Assembly (NCBI RefSeq): GCF_022763245.1
Contig: NZ_JALEGV010000012.1
Location: 62,001-126,000 of the forward strand
Source: Oricola sp.
GTDB lineage: Bacteria; Pseudomonadota; Alphaproteobacteria; Rhizobiales; Rhizobiaceae
DNA length: 64,000 nucleotides
Direction of reading: 5' to 3'
The first letter of the stretch is position 1; every line of letters begins with the position of its first letter. Both the position numbers and the translations under genes were made by a program. This document shows positions 56,659 through 64,000 of the stretch, piece by piece. The notes under the pieces are model-generated. The model searched no databases. It worked only from the letters and a program-made list of their open reading frames with translations, and was not told the origin of the DNA.

Positions 56659-57408
56659 ATGATTCGTTTTCTTCCATCAAATTGGATCGTAATTCTCGCG
56701 TTGACGTGCGGAGGGATCACAATTCTTGTCGGCAGTACGACAGGGACGCTTCCGATCCCCGACACGATTTCTAGCGACAGCCCCAACCAAAATATTACAA
56801 CGACCCTTAGTTGGCTACTCAAGGTCGCCAGATATTCATTGGTCGGCTCAGCGATCGTCTTATGGCTGCTTTCAATCCCTCCGGTCTGGAAACTCGTGTG
56901 GTGGATTTGCTCAAAATTTGAGTTGATGTACCCTTATATAAATGGGCGATATGAAATATATATGAGTTCAAACTGGGAAGTGATCGAACACATAACGGCA
57001 AAGAGTCAATCCTTTGACGATTGCTCGATCAAAATTACAGAACCGAAACCCACAAATCTAATCTGCGATATCGATATAGGCTTATTTCGGTACAAATTGC
57101 GGATATTGCAAAGCGACGAAGCCGGAAACGTTATTCAGTGGTCCCGCGCAATTTCAATTGACCTTATTTGGCCATGCGATGGGCTTCCTCACAGACTTAC
57201 ATATACCTACAATCAAGAAAACAAACCCAGCGCAATGAAGAGGACAGATGTTGAAAGCTTTTATGGCTCTGCGATAATCAATGTGTTTTCCAGCACGGAA
57301 ATGCGGGGCCGATACTGGACAAACAGGAATTGGTACCGCGGTCTGAATACGGCTGGCGAGATTGTTTTCCGTCGCGAGACGGTGCCTTCCCCCAAGAAGG
57401 TACAATAA
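56659..57408 (+). CDS. cap15: CBASS effector Cap15-type (2 TM plus beta-barrel)
   Basis: A 249-residue membrane protein. Two N-terminal helices (about 8-26 and 54-82) are followed by a beta-rich domain starting YINGRYEIYMSSNW (near 93-106) and ending GRYWTNRNWYRGLNTAGEIVF. This order and the GRYE...SSNW start match Cap15, the STING-like barrel effector whose binding of a cyclic dinucleotide leads it to oligomerise and disrupt the inner membrane. Identification is from pattern memory and context with a CD-NTase; it needs a profile search. It is read away from the CD-NTase gene. Confidence 0.8.
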   Translation: MIRFLPSNWIVILALTCGGITILVGSTTGTLPIPDTISSDSPNQNITTTLSWLLKVARYSLVGSAIVLWLLSIPPVWKLVWWICSKFELMYPYINGRYEIYMSSNWEVIEHITAKSQSFDDCSIKITEPKPTNLICDIDIGLFRYKLRILQSDEAGNVIQWSRAISIDLIWPCDGLPHRLTYTYNQENKPSAMKRTDVESFYGSAIINVFSSTEMRGRYWTNRNWYRGLNTAGEIVFRRETVPSPKKVQ

Positions 57409-57593
57409 ATCTCTTGAATTACTTCGTTCACACCACCCTCGCTCCAATGTGACAGACTGATCGACCTCGAGAAACAGGTTATCCTGCACAGCAGAGATGC
57501 ATCTTCCAACAACCGATTCACGGACGGTTGCGCGTTGAGCGGCGGTGTGAAGCAACCCTTGCACACGCTCCTCGCTTCACCTACCTGCGTCCC
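57409..57593. other. Right edge of the AT-rich island
   Basis: The 185-bp gap after cap15. AT-richness fades by about 57430-57530. No repeat matching the left edge or tRNA remnant was found by eye. Confidence 0.45.
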
Positions 57594-58178
57594 ATGGACA
57601 CCCTCCCCCCGCAATTCATCGAAATCGTCGAGGCCGTGCGCGAGCTTTATGTCGGGCAGTTCGCCGACACCGTGGCCGGGTTTTCCGAGGAGACCCATGT
57701 GGTCGAGCCGGTGCTCTTGGACGCCGCCGGCGACGTCGCGACGGAAGGGCCGATGCGGCTGCCGTTTCGCGCCGACTACGCCTCGCTGGAGACCGGCCGG
57801 CTGGAATCCTTCGCCGCGCCGCGGGAGATCCGCTTCGAGCCCTTTTCCTTCATGGTCGGCGGCGCCGAGATCGTCGTCGCGCCGTTTGCCTGGGACTATG
57901 CCACCGTGCGCGTCTCCGGTGACTGGGACGCGCTGTCGAAGCGCCTCTTCGCCGACTGGCACCGCCGCGCCTTCGGCGACGAGGACGCCGAGGACAGCGT
58001 CAGCCTGCACAATGTCATCCACACGGCGACGACGCCGGAAGTGACCGACACCGGCTACGCCTTCGAGGCCGATTTCGGCACCGCCCCCGCCTCCACCATG
58101 AGCGACCTGCTGCTCGCCCTTCTCGCCAACGCGCCGCAGCGCATCGAGATCGGCATGGCCGACGAGCCCTCCGCCTAG
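57594..58178 (+). CDS. Conserved hypothetical protein, paralogue of 52803-53384
   Basis: A 194-residue cytosolic protein I do not recognise. It begins MDTLPPQFIEIVEAVRELYVGQF and shares with the uvrB-adjacent protein the segments EPVLL, RFEPFSF, AWDY, DW, FGTAPAS and a similar order of acidic residues. ATG 57594 has no strong ribosome site; the open frame begins upstream at 57528. It lies just beyond the CBASS island. The two paralogues point to a duplication that the island interrupts or flanks. Confidence 0.72.
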   Translation: MDTLPPQFIEIVEAVRELYVGQFADTVAGFSEETHVVEPVLLDAAGDVATEGPMRLPFRADYASLETGRLESFAAPREIRFEPFSFMVGGAEIVVAPFAWDYATVRVSGDWDALSKRLFADWHRRAFGDEDAEDSVSLHNVIHTATTPEVTDTGYAFEADFGTAPASTMSDLLLALLANAPQRIEIGMADEPSA

Positions 58179-58480
58179 CCGCGCGGGGCGCCTCGCCCCC
58201 GCGTTCGGCCCGCCGCGCCGCCGGCGTCCCTCGCCCTCCATCCCGCCCCGGAAAGGGGGTTTTTCGACACCCGCCCGGGTCGATGGCGTCGAAGAACGGC
58301 CGTGTTTCGGGGCCGCGTCTGGCCCGTTCGAGGCCGGATCGCGCGGTGCCCGCGCCCCCGTCGAGCCGCCCGCTCCGGTCCGCAAGCCTTCGCCCGCACG
58401 CCCCGTGCCGCCGCCTGCGGGCTTGACCGCGCGCGCCGATCGGCGAAGGTGGCGGCAGGCATGACGGGGGGAGCGCGCAG
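58179..58480. other. 302-bp GC-rich gap
   Basis: No convincing gene or RNA. It is extremely GC-rich and full of open frames on both strands with no ribosome sites. I see nothing definite apart from the start of the membrane protein at 58481. Confidence 0.4.
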
Positions 58481-59260
58481 ATGGGCATTCGGGTATACGG
58501 CCGGTCGTTCCGGTTCTGGCTCGGCGCGCTTGTCCTCGGCGCCGTCCTCGTCAATGTGGTGCTCTGGCTTGTCGGGCTCGTCGTGGCGACGCAGGGCGAG
58601 ATCGCGGCGGGCGATTGCGGCGCGGCGCCGCTGGTGCGCTGCATCGACAACGCGCCGATCCCGCTCTGGGCGCAGACGGTGCTCAACTGGCCGGCCCACC
58701 TCTACGCGGGCGCACTCGACGCGGTGACGCTGGGGCGCAAAGGGCTGACCGCCGCCGCATGGGCCGCCGGCATCCTCGTCGCCGTCGCGTATTTCCTGAA
58801 GCTCGTCTTCGAGCAGGCGCCCGCCCCGCGGCCGCCCGCCGACCCGGACGCGCCCTCCTTCTGGACGACGGAGAGCTTCGCCGGCAACCTCCTCGTCGCC
58901 GCGCTGATCGTCGTCGGCCTCGTCATGGCGATCAGCCTGCTCGGCGCGATGCTGTTTCCGCGCGGCGGCGGCGGGCTGTTCTACCCGACCTGCTTCCGCT
59001 CGGGCCTGTTCTCCGTCGTCAAGTGCCCCGGCCTGCCCTTCGGCGTCGTGGTGGAGTTCGTCTTCGCCATCCCCCTGGTCGCCTTCTTCGCCCTCCTCAC
59101 CCTCGTCGAGCCCAACCTCGGCACCGCCATCTCCATCGGCACGTTCTTCGCCATCATCGCCATCGTCGCCACACTCCTAACCCACCGCGCCAAAATCATT
59201 CGCCGGCGGCGCGAGGCCCGCACGGCATCATCGACGCCTGGTGGCGAAGATCCCGCGTGA
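58481..59260 (+). CDS. Polytopic membrane protein, unknown
   Basis: A 259-residue membrane protein with about six helices (near 12-36, 60-75, 84-103, 128-150, 180-205, 212-236), a Cys-containing loop (AAGDCGAAPLVRCIDN at about 44-59) and another one (YPTCFRSGLFSVVKCPG near 164-184). I do not recognise a family. It has no neighbour with a known linked role; upstream lies the paralogue gene, 302 bp away, and downstream a small basic protein. Confidence 0.62.
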   Translation: MGIRVYGRSFRFWLGALVLGAVLVNVVLWLVGLVVATQGEIAAGDCGAAPLVRCIDNAPIPLWAQTVLNWPAHLYAGALDAVTLGRKGLTAAAWAAGILVAVAYFLKLVFEQAPAPRPPADPDAPSFWTTESFAGNLLVAALIVVGLVMAISLLGAMLFPRGGGGLFYPTCFRSGLFSVVKCPGLPFGVVVEFVFAIPLVAFFALLTLVEPNLGTAISIGTFFAIIAIVATLLTHRAKIIRRRREARTASSTPGGEDPA

Positions 59261-59343
59261 TCGCCGTGTCCCGTTGATGCACGTCATCGCGCGCGGCCCC
59301 GCACCGGGTTTTGGTGCGGTGAAGGGCGTGAAAGGAAACGGTC

Positions 59344-59544
59344 ATGGGGAAAATCAACGCCGAATGGCACAGGGCGCACAAGATGCCGAAGAACCCGACG
59401 CGCGCGCAGCGCATCGCCTGGCACCGCGAGCATGCCGCCCATTGCAGCTGCCGCGCGATGCCCGACAGCATCCGCAGGATGATCGAGGAGGATGACCGGG
59501 AAAGAGCGGCGGCGGGCGCCCCTAGTCCTCCGGCTCGGTCGTGA
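59344..59544 (+). CDS. Small conserved His/Cys protein
   Basis: A 66-residue protein starting MGKINAEWHRAHKMPKNPT, with RAQRIAWHREHAAHCSCRAMP. His and Cys residues are clustered, which may bind metal. A strong AAAGGAAAC site precedes the ATG. Proteins with the pattern PKNPT...QR-AWH--H--HC-CR-MP are recurrent in diverse bacteria, so it is likely real. Its 3' end overlaps the convergent clpS gene by 23 bp. Confidence 0.65.
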   Translation: MGKINAEWHRAHKMPKNPTRAQRIAWHREHAAHCSCRAMPDSIRRMIEEDDRERAAAGAPSPPARS

Positions 59545-59836
59545 ACATCAGCGGGAAGCCGAATTTCTGGCCGTGTTCGCTCGCCCGCGTCGCCTTCGTC
59601 TCGGCGACGTCCTTCTGATAGACGGCGACCACGCAGACGCCGCGCTGATGCGCCGTGATCATCACCTTGGCGGCGCGATCCTCGCCCATGCCGAATTCGG
59701 CCTTCAGCACCATCACGACGAATTCGCGCGGCGTGTAGTCGTCGTTGATCAGGATGACCTTGTGCAGCTTCGGTCGCTCGACCTTCGGCGTCGTCCTGGT
59801 CTTCGGGGATTCATTCTTGACTGGATTGTCCACCAT
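59522..59836 (-). CDS. clpS: ATP-dependent Clp protease adaptor ClpS (ClpS2 type)
   Basis: A 104-residue N-recognin that delivers N-degron proteins to ClpAP. The core LHKVILINDDYTPREFVVMVLKAEF carries the Asn/Asp/Asp pocket residues, and HQRGVCVVAVYQKDVAETKA the rest. The ending GQKFGFPLMFTTEPED and MVLKAEFGM pattern fit ClpS2 of rhizobia, which has altered specificity compared to ClpS1. No clpA is near. GGAAGAGG precedes ATG 59836. Confidence 0.92.
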   Translation of the reverse strand: MVDNPVKNESPKTRTTPKVERPKLHKVILINDDYTPREFVVMVLKAEFGMGEDRAAKVMITAHQRGVCVVAVYQKDVAETKATRASEHGQKFGFPLMFTTEPED

Positions 59837-59905
59837 GCGAGCCTCTTCCAAGGGGCCGGGTAAGGTGGTCTACATAGGGCAAAAGCCGCGGCGGGGAAAG
59901 GTCGT

Positions 59906-60511
59906 CTACCCCTCTTCGCCCGTCACGGTCAGGCCCAGCATGCGCCAGCTCTGCATGCCGCCACGGTAGTAGAAGATGCGCTCGGCGGGATAGCCGGCGG
60001 CGATCATGGCGCGGATGGCGGTCGGCGACTGGCCGCACCACAGCCCGTTGCAGAACAACGCGACGCGGCTTGCTTCCGTGCAGTCCCAGCCGTCGAAATC
60101 CGGCTCGCAGCCCAAGTCGGACAGCCGGTCGCCGACTTCGGTGTAGGGCAGGCTGATCGCGCCGGGGATCGAGCCGCCCTGGTGCCAATCGACCGTGCGG
60201 CTGTCGACGACGATCGAATCGGGATCCTGCAGCATGGCGATCAGTTCCACCTCGCCGATCGTCGTCACGCCCGGCGCGGGAACCATCGGCTGGATGCAGA
60301 AGGGCGGGCAGGCGCGCGACGTCAGCGCGAATTCGCCGCTGATCTCGTGATCGGTGTCCTGGATACGGCGGATTTCCCGCGGCCCGTCCTTCGTCTCCAC
60401 CGTCACGCTGCCCATGTCGCGCGTGATCCCGACCTTCAATTCCTCGGCCTGGCCGCGAGCGGTGTAGCCGAGCAGAACCGCGAAGGCGGCAAACAGAATG
60501 GTGCGGATCAT
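59906..60511 (-). CDS. Secreted rhodanese-like protein
   Basis: A 201-residue secreted protein with signal peptide 1-22. Rhodanese domain at about 85-195: IVVDSRTVDWHQGGSIPGAISLPY and the active-site loop LFCNGLWCGQSPTAIRAMIAAGYP with Cys in FCNGLW. A preceding Cys pair (ACPPFC) is typical of periplasmic rhodaneses linked to PQQ-dependent metabolism (CXXCW-motif proteins). The sugar dehydrogenase at 21695 is far away, so the link is weak. GGAGGAGAAC precedes the ATG. Confidence 0.84.
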   Translation of the reverse strand: MIRTILFAAFAVLLGYTARGQAEELKVGITRDMGSVTVETKDGPREIRRIQDTDHEISGEFALTSRACPPFCIQPMVPAPGVTTIGEVELIAMLQDPDSIVVDSRTVDWHQGGSIPGAISLPYTEVGDRLSDLGCEPDFDGWDCTEASRVALFCNGLWCGQSPTAIRAMIAAGYPAERIFYYRGGMQSWRMLGLTVTGEEG

Positions 60512-60542
60512 GTTCTCCTCCCGATCGCGCAATTCATCGTCG

Positions 60543-60905
60543 TCAGCACGCTCCCTGCCGCACCACCCGTGCGCCCTCGGCGCCGGCCACGCAGTCATTG
60601 GTGTAGGTCGCCAGCCGCCCGCCGATCTGGGCACACACCGGCTGGTGAATCTGCGGACAGACGCGGTCGGACCGGAGCTTGTCGCAGGCGCCCGGCGAAT
60701 AGGCGCGATAGCCCTCCGCCACCGCCGAGCAGGCATTGGGATAGGTGCGCTGCTGACCGTTCTCGATCCGCGCGCAAACGGGCTGGTAGACATTCGGACA
60801 GAGCCCCGCATCGGCCGGCGGCGGCGAGATCGTCGCGTCGCATCCGGCAAGCGCGAATGTCGCCGCCAGCGCAGCCGTCGCAAGAACATGTCGGATGCGG
60901 GTCAT
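60543..60905 (-). CDS. Lipoprotein with two Kazal-like domains
   Basis: A 120-residue lipoprotein. The lipobox is LAGC at about residues 19-22. Two Kazal-like units follow, with CPNVYQPVCARIENGQQRTYPNACSAVAEG, ending PGAC and CPQIHQPVCAQIGGRLATYTNDCVAGAEG, ending QGAC. Kazal domains inhibit serine proteases in animals; bacterial copies of this pattern are of unknown role. GGAGGACC precedes ATG 60905. It reads the same way as the rhodanese gene, 31 bp apart. Confidence 0.85.
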   Translation of the reverse strand: MTRIRHVLATAALAATFALAGCDATISPPPADAGLCPNVYQPVCARIENGQQRTYPNACSAVAEGYRAYSPGACDKLRSDRVCPQIHQPVCAQIGGRLATYTNDCVAGAEGARVVRQGAC

Positions 60906-61027
60906 CTCGGTCCTCCGTGTGAGTCTCAGTCTACGCGCCGCCTCGCCTCCTGTCACCGGCGCAACTTTGTCACATTTCCTGGGGCGAAGGGTGGTATCGT
61001 GACGCAGGGGCAATGGGGGTCAGACCG

Positions 61028-61402
61028 ATGACGCATCTGCATGTTCGCACCGCCGCAAGGATCATCCTTCTGCTTTCGGCGTCGCTTTTCAGCCTCGCTC
61101 CAACCGCGGCGCAAAACTGGAACGCGCGCTGCGCGGCCTATCGCGGCGAGACGCTGCTCGAGCAGAACGACTGCAACCGCATCGTCGTGCAGAGCGGCGC
61201 GTCGGAAGACCCGACGAAGGAGAGCGGCGAGTGGGTGATCCGTTACGAGTGGGCCAGCGGCGGCTCCACCGTCACGCAGAACGCCGAGGAGAGCTTCGTC
61301 ATCAACGGCCGAACCGGCGAAGTGGTCGGAATTCCGGGGACCGACTGGTCGATCTGCGTCCGCAACAGCGCCTCCGGCAACACCTTCTGCACGAAATTCT
61401 GA
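61028..61402 (+). CDS. Hypothetical secreted protein
   Basis: A 124-residue secreted protein with a signal peptide (about 1-28, ending TAAQ). The mature part has four Cys (ARCAAYRG, NDCNRIV, SICVRN, TFCTKF), so two disulfides are likely. I do not recognise a family. ATG 61028 is preferred; ATG 61013 upstream is possible. It is divergent from the Kazal gene. Confidence 0.6.
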   Translation: MTHLHVRTAARIILLLSASLFSLAPTAAQNWNARCAAYRGETLLEQNDCNRIVVQSGASEDPTKESGEWVIRYEWASGGSTVTQNAEESFVINGRTGEVVGIPGTDWSICVRNSASGNTFCTKF

Positions 61403-61706
61403 CGCCCCTGAAGCAAGCTTTGCAGACCATGCGGTGGGCCACTTCACAAAAGTTTCGCTTTACTTCCGCGCCGAAATGACGCAACGCTTGGGGTGTTCGG
61501 GCAATTTGCGAACAAACGGAAGCTGGAATTACCGCGCGCCGGCACGCTGAAGAACAAGCCGGGCGTCAGCCTTTTGGGCGACGCGAGAACTGGTCCCTTT
61601 CCCTGCATTCGACAACTGCCTGCCCCTGTCCGTGCGCATGAAGCGCGCGGTGAAGAAGTGCGGCAGAATGGGGCGGTCGCTTGGTCAAAGGAAAAGGATC
61701 CAATCC
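61403..61706. other. Long leader region of the cold-shock gene
   Basis: A 304-bp gap. No gene is convincing. Cold-shock genes usually carry long structured 5' leaders, and this gap is the right size for one; the last bases contain the ribosome site AAAGGAAAAGGA. I could not pick a promoter with confidence. Confidence 0.45.
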
Positions 61707-61922
61707 ATGGCCCAGACTGGCACAGTCAAGTTTTTCAACACCGACAAGGGCTTCGGCTTCATCAAGCCGGACAATGGCGGCGCGGACATCTTCGTCCACA
61801 TCTCCGCCCTGCAGGCTTCCGGCCTGACCACCCTGGTCGAAAACCAGAAGGTCTCCTTCGAGACCGAGCCGGACCGTCGCGGCAAGGGCCCGAAGGCCGT
61901 CGATCTTTCGATCGCCGAGTAA
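61707..61922 (+). CDS. cspA: Cold-shock protein (CspA family)
   Basis: A 71-residue OB-fold RNA chaperone. RNP1 is KGFGFIKP (residues 14-21), and RNP2 is DIFVHIS (about 27-33). It melts mRNA structure at low temperature. The start is the ATG of MAQTGTVKFF, with AAAGGA nine bases before; the longer frame from 61632 is rejected. A strong terminator follows. Confidence 0.94.
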   Translation: MAQTGTVKFFNTDKGFGFIKPDNGGADIFVHISALQASGLTTLVENQKVSFETEPDRRGKGPKAVDLSIAE

Positions 61923-61931
61923 TCCGGCCTC

Positions 61932-61958
61932 AAGGCGGCGTCAAACCGTCGCCTTTTT
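61932..61958 (+). terminator. Intrinsic terminator of the cold-shock gene
   Basis: AAGGCGGCG and CGTCGCCTT form a 9-bp stem with one mismatch and a 6-nt loop, followed by TTTTT, ten bases past the stop. Confidence 0.85.
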
Positions 61959-62170
61959 CATCTGATTTCATGGCGCGGACCGGTCACCGGTTCGCGCCAT
62001 TGCTTATTCAGGGCAGCGCTCAGGGGCCGGAACGCCGGCGTGGCTGTCGTTCAGGTGACGTTCAGCTTGGCCATGCGAGTATGGGATCACGCGTTCGGAC
62101 GCTTCGGCGTCCCGACTGAGCCGGCAAGCCCCCGGCACGTCCCCCAACGACGCGAATGGAGCATGGAACG

Positions 62171-62656
62171 ATGAAACGCATCTCGAAATCACGGTCGCTG
62201 ACCTCCCTCCTCGCCGTCGGCGCGATCGCCGCCAGCGCGATGTCGCCGATCACGGCCGCGCCCGCCGCCGCCGATGGCTGGCACCGTGGCGCGCCGCCTT
62301 GCGGCTATTACAAGGGAAAGCGCCGGTGCGGCCCGCAATATGGCCGTCCCTACCATCATCACAACGACAATGACGGCGTCGCGGCCGCGATCATCGGCCT
62401 GGCCGGTGTCGCGATCATCGCCGGCGCCCTGTCGCAGGCCAACCAGCCGCCGACCTACGAATATTACGAAGCGCCAAACGCCTATCCGCCGGCACCGGCA
62501 GCATCCGGTCCGCAGGTGATCACCTATGAGAGCTCGCTGCAGCCCTGGACGGCCGGCTGGTACCAGTGGTGCGACGCGCGCTACCAGACCTTCAATCCGC
62601 AGACCGGCACCTATCACGGATATGACGGTCTCGACCATTTCTGCGTCCCGAAATGA
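62171..62656 (+). CDS. BA14K-family secreted protein
   Basis: A 161-residue secreted protein with a signal peptide (about 1-35, ending PAAADG), a His-rich segment (YHHHNDND), a helix (IIGLAGVAIIAGALS) and a C-terminal BA14K motif, WYQWCDARYQTFNPQTGTYHGYD, followed by GLDHFC. BA14K is a Brucella immunogen and lectin-like family found almost only in rhizobia and relatives. ATG 62171 overlaps the upstream ATG frame (62156). A terminator follows. Confidence 0.86.
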   Translation: MKRISKSRSLTSLLAVGAIAASAMSPITAAPAAADGWHRGAPPCGYYKGKRRCGPQYGRPYHHHNDNDGVAAAIIGLAGVAIIAGALSQANQPPTYEYYEAPNAYPPAPAASGPQVITYESSLQPWTAGWYQWCDARYQTFNPQTGTYHGYDGLDHFCVPK

Positions 62657-62674
62657 CCTCCGACGCATGAAAGA

Positions 62675-62712
62675 AAGGCCCGGTCGGCACTGTCGCCCGG
62701 GCCTTTTATTTT
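62675..62712. terminator. Terminator after the BA14K gene
   Basis: AAGGCCCGG and CCGGGCCTT form a perfect 9-bp stem with a 13-nt loop and a TTATTTT tail. The convergent MBL hydrolase ends at 62732, so it may act on both strands. Confidence 0.85.
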
Positions 62713-62731
62713 GCGTGGCGCCGTAAACGCG

Positions 62732-63376
62732 TCAGGTCAGGAACGGATTGTTGCGCCGTTCCTCGCCGAACCGGCCGCCGGGCCCATGGCCGCAGATGAA
62801 GCCTATATCGTCGCCGAGCGGAAACAGCTTTTCCTTGATCGAGGCGATCAGCGTGGCGTGGTCGCCGCCGGGCAGGTCGGTGCGCCCGATCGAGCCGCGA
62901 AACAGAACATCGCCCACATGCGCGAAATTCGCCGCGCGATTGTAGAACACCACGTGGCCGGGCGCGTGCCCTGGACAATGCAGCACCTCGAATTCATGCC
63001 CGGCGAACGACACGACGTCGCCCTCTTCCAGCCACCGGTCCGGGGTCACGTTGCGCACCGCCCCCTCGAGGCCGAACATGCGCGCCTGGTCCTCAAGCTT
63101 GTCGAGCAGCATCTTGTCGGCCTTCTGCGGGCCGATGATCTCGACGTCGAGCGCGTCCTTCAAATCCATCGCGCCGCCGGCGTGGTCGATATGGCCGTGG
63201 GTCAGCCAGATGGCCTCGACCGTGACGCCGTTCTTGTCCAGCGCCTCGCGGATGTGATCGACATCCCCGCCCGGATCGACCACGACCCCGCGCTTGGTCT
63301 CGGTGTCGAACATGACCGTGCAATTCTGCTGGAATGCGGTCACTGGAATGATCAGTGCGTTGAGCGTCGCGGTCAT
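62732..63376 (-). CDS. MBL-fold hydrolase (glyoxalase II-like)
   Basis: A 214-residue metallo-beta-lactamase-fold protein. THGHIDHAGG (near residue 60) supplies three His and an Asp, and the HCPGHAPGHVVF, HVGDVLF and final CGHGPGG motifs complete the binuclear Zn site. This short form resembles glyoxalase II-like hydrolases of unknown substrate (YcbL type). It is followed by an aminotransferase on the same strand. Confidence 0.86.
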   Translation of the reverse strand: MTATLNALIIPVTAFQQNCTVMFDTETKRGVVVDPGGDVDHIREALDKNGVTVEAIWLTHGHIDHAGGAMDLKDALDVEIIGPQKADKMLLDKLEDQARMFGLEGAVRNVTPDRWLEEGDVVSFAGHEFEVLHCPGHAPGHVVFYNRAANFAHVGDVLFRGSIGRTDLPGGDHATLIASIKEKLFPLGDDIGFICGHGPGGRFGEERRNNPFLT

Positions 63377-63464
63377 GAAGCGTTCCCGTTTTCGTCTCTT
63401 GTCGGTCTTGGCCCTGCCCGCTACCTGCCGCGTATCTTCCGGCTCTTCAAGGGCGATAAGACAA

Positions 63465-63486
63465 GGGCGGCCCCAAGGAGCCGCCC
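63465..63486 (-). terminator. Hairpin after ilvE
   Basis: GGGCGGC and GCCGCCC form a 7-bp stem with an 8-nt loop in the gap after the ilvE stop (read on the minus strand) and before the MBL gene. The T-run is weak. Confidence 0.55.
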
Positions 63487-63516
63487 CGAACTGTCTCGAT
63501 GTTGGCGTCGTGCGGC

Positions 63517-64000
63517 CTATTCGGCGGCTTCGGCGCGCGGGTGGACCGCCTCGGTGTAGTCGCTCATCAACGTGGTCGTGATCTCGCCGACCTCGAAGGA
63601 GTAGGGGCCGATTTCGGAAACCGGCGTCACTTCCGCGGCAGTGCCCGTCAGGAAGCACTGCTCGAAACCTTCCAGTTCCTCCGGCATGATCGCCCGCTGC
63701 ACCACCTCGTAGCCGCGCTTCTCGGCAAGGCCGATCACCGTGCGCCGCGTGATGCCGTCCAGGAAGCAGTCCGGCGTCGGCGTGTGGATGACGCCGTCCT
63801 TGACGAAGAACACGTTGGCGCCCGTCGCCTCGGCGATCCGGCCGCGCCAGTCGAGCATCATCGCGTCGGCATAGCCCTTGGCTTCCGCCGCGTGCTTGGA
63901 GAGCGTGCAGATCATGTAGAGACCGGCGGCCTTCGATTTCGACGGCGCCGTGCGCGGATCGGGCCGGCGATATTCCGCGATGTCGAGGCGAATGCCCTTC
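63517..64000 (-). CDS. ilvE: Branched-chain amino acid aminotransferase (3' part)
   Basis: The last 161 codons of a class IV PLP aminotransferase; the start is beyond the right edge. GIRLDIAEYRRPDPRTAPSK and the SKAAGLYM stretch bring in the catalytic Lys-bearing segment, followed by LDWRGRIAEATGANVFFV, where the cofactor Glu and substrate residues lie, and FLTGTAAEVTPV. These are typical of IlvE, which transfers the amino group to 2-oxo-isovalerate and related acids. The product ends AEAAE. Confidence 0.9.
   Translation of the reverse strand, partial: KGIRLDIAEYRRPDPRTAPSKSKAAGLYMICTLSKHAAEAKGYADAMMLDWRGRIAEATGANVFFVKDGVIHTPTPDCFLDGITRRTVIGLAEKRGYEVVQRAIMPEELEGFEQCFLTGTAAEVTPVSEIGPYSFEVGEITTTLMSDYTEAVHPRAEAAE

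Noticed and set aside
54611..57593. Mobile element carrying the CBASS genes
   Set aside because: AT-rich base content suggests transfer, but no integrase, transposase, terminal repeat or tRNA site was seen, so a mobile-element call is not supported.

Overview
The window is GC-rich chromosomal DNA from an alphaproteobacterium, most likely order Hyphomicrobiales (Rhizobiales). The evidence is the gene set: a BA14K-family protein, two DUF1344 proteins, a ClpS2-type adaptor, an extensin-like lipoprotein, a second EF-G-like GTPase, a UvrB with long terminal extensions, and LL-type aspartate aminotransferase. The genus cannot be fixed from sequence alone. No rRNA, tRNA, CRISPR array, transposase or integrase was seen.

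Layout. 1-4.3 kb: a two-helix membrane protein, an alpha/beta hydrolase, a YegP-like protein, a c-type cytochrome and a zinc-ribbon metallopeptidase. 4.5-10.5 kb: a compatible-solute and sugar-phosphate block with glucosyl-3-phosphoglycerate phosphatase and synthase, a GH13 sucrose/glucosylglycerate phosphorylase and a 6-phosphofructokinase whose active-site residues predict pyrophosphate use. 10.5-12.3 kb: a TetR regulator divergent from two genes, with three copies of a 17-bp palindrome between them. 12.3-18 kb: a Mur-ligase-like protein, then an outer-membrane barrel / FecR / CHASE2-adenylate cyclase operon. 18-27 kb: aspartate aminotransferase, two EAL proteins, GST, PQQ-type sugar dehydrogenase and DUF proteins. 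27-36.7 kb: short metabolic and regulatory genes (SDR, USP, LysR, WrbA, DsbA-like, EamA, enolase-superfamily plus cupin, Zn alcohol dehydrogenase, thioesterase). 36.7-49.6 kb: an Hsp70-like ATPase, an EF-G paralogue, HupE, a GT39 glycosyltransferase, extensin-like lipoprotein, a GGDEF cyclase, EamA, DUF1206 and PAP2. 49.7-54.6 kb: uvrB and companions.

54.7-57.4 kb is a visibly AT-richer island carrying an anti-phage CBASS system: a DncV-like CD-NTase, a stand-alone ubiquitin-E2-like protein and, divergently, a Cap15-type two-helix plus beta-barrel membrane effector. No E1 or JAB peptidase gene is present, so this looks like a short type II CBASS in an uncommon divergent arrangement. The island sits between two paralogous host genes (52.8 and 57.6 kb).

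57.6-64 kb returns to ordinary chromosome: membrane protein, a small conserved protein, clpS, a rhodanese, a Kazal-domain lipoprotein, a cold-shock protein, BA14K, an MBL hydrolase and the 3' part of ilvE running off the window. Recurring themes are second-messenger signalling (one class III cyclase, two EAL, one GGDEF) and envelope proteins.
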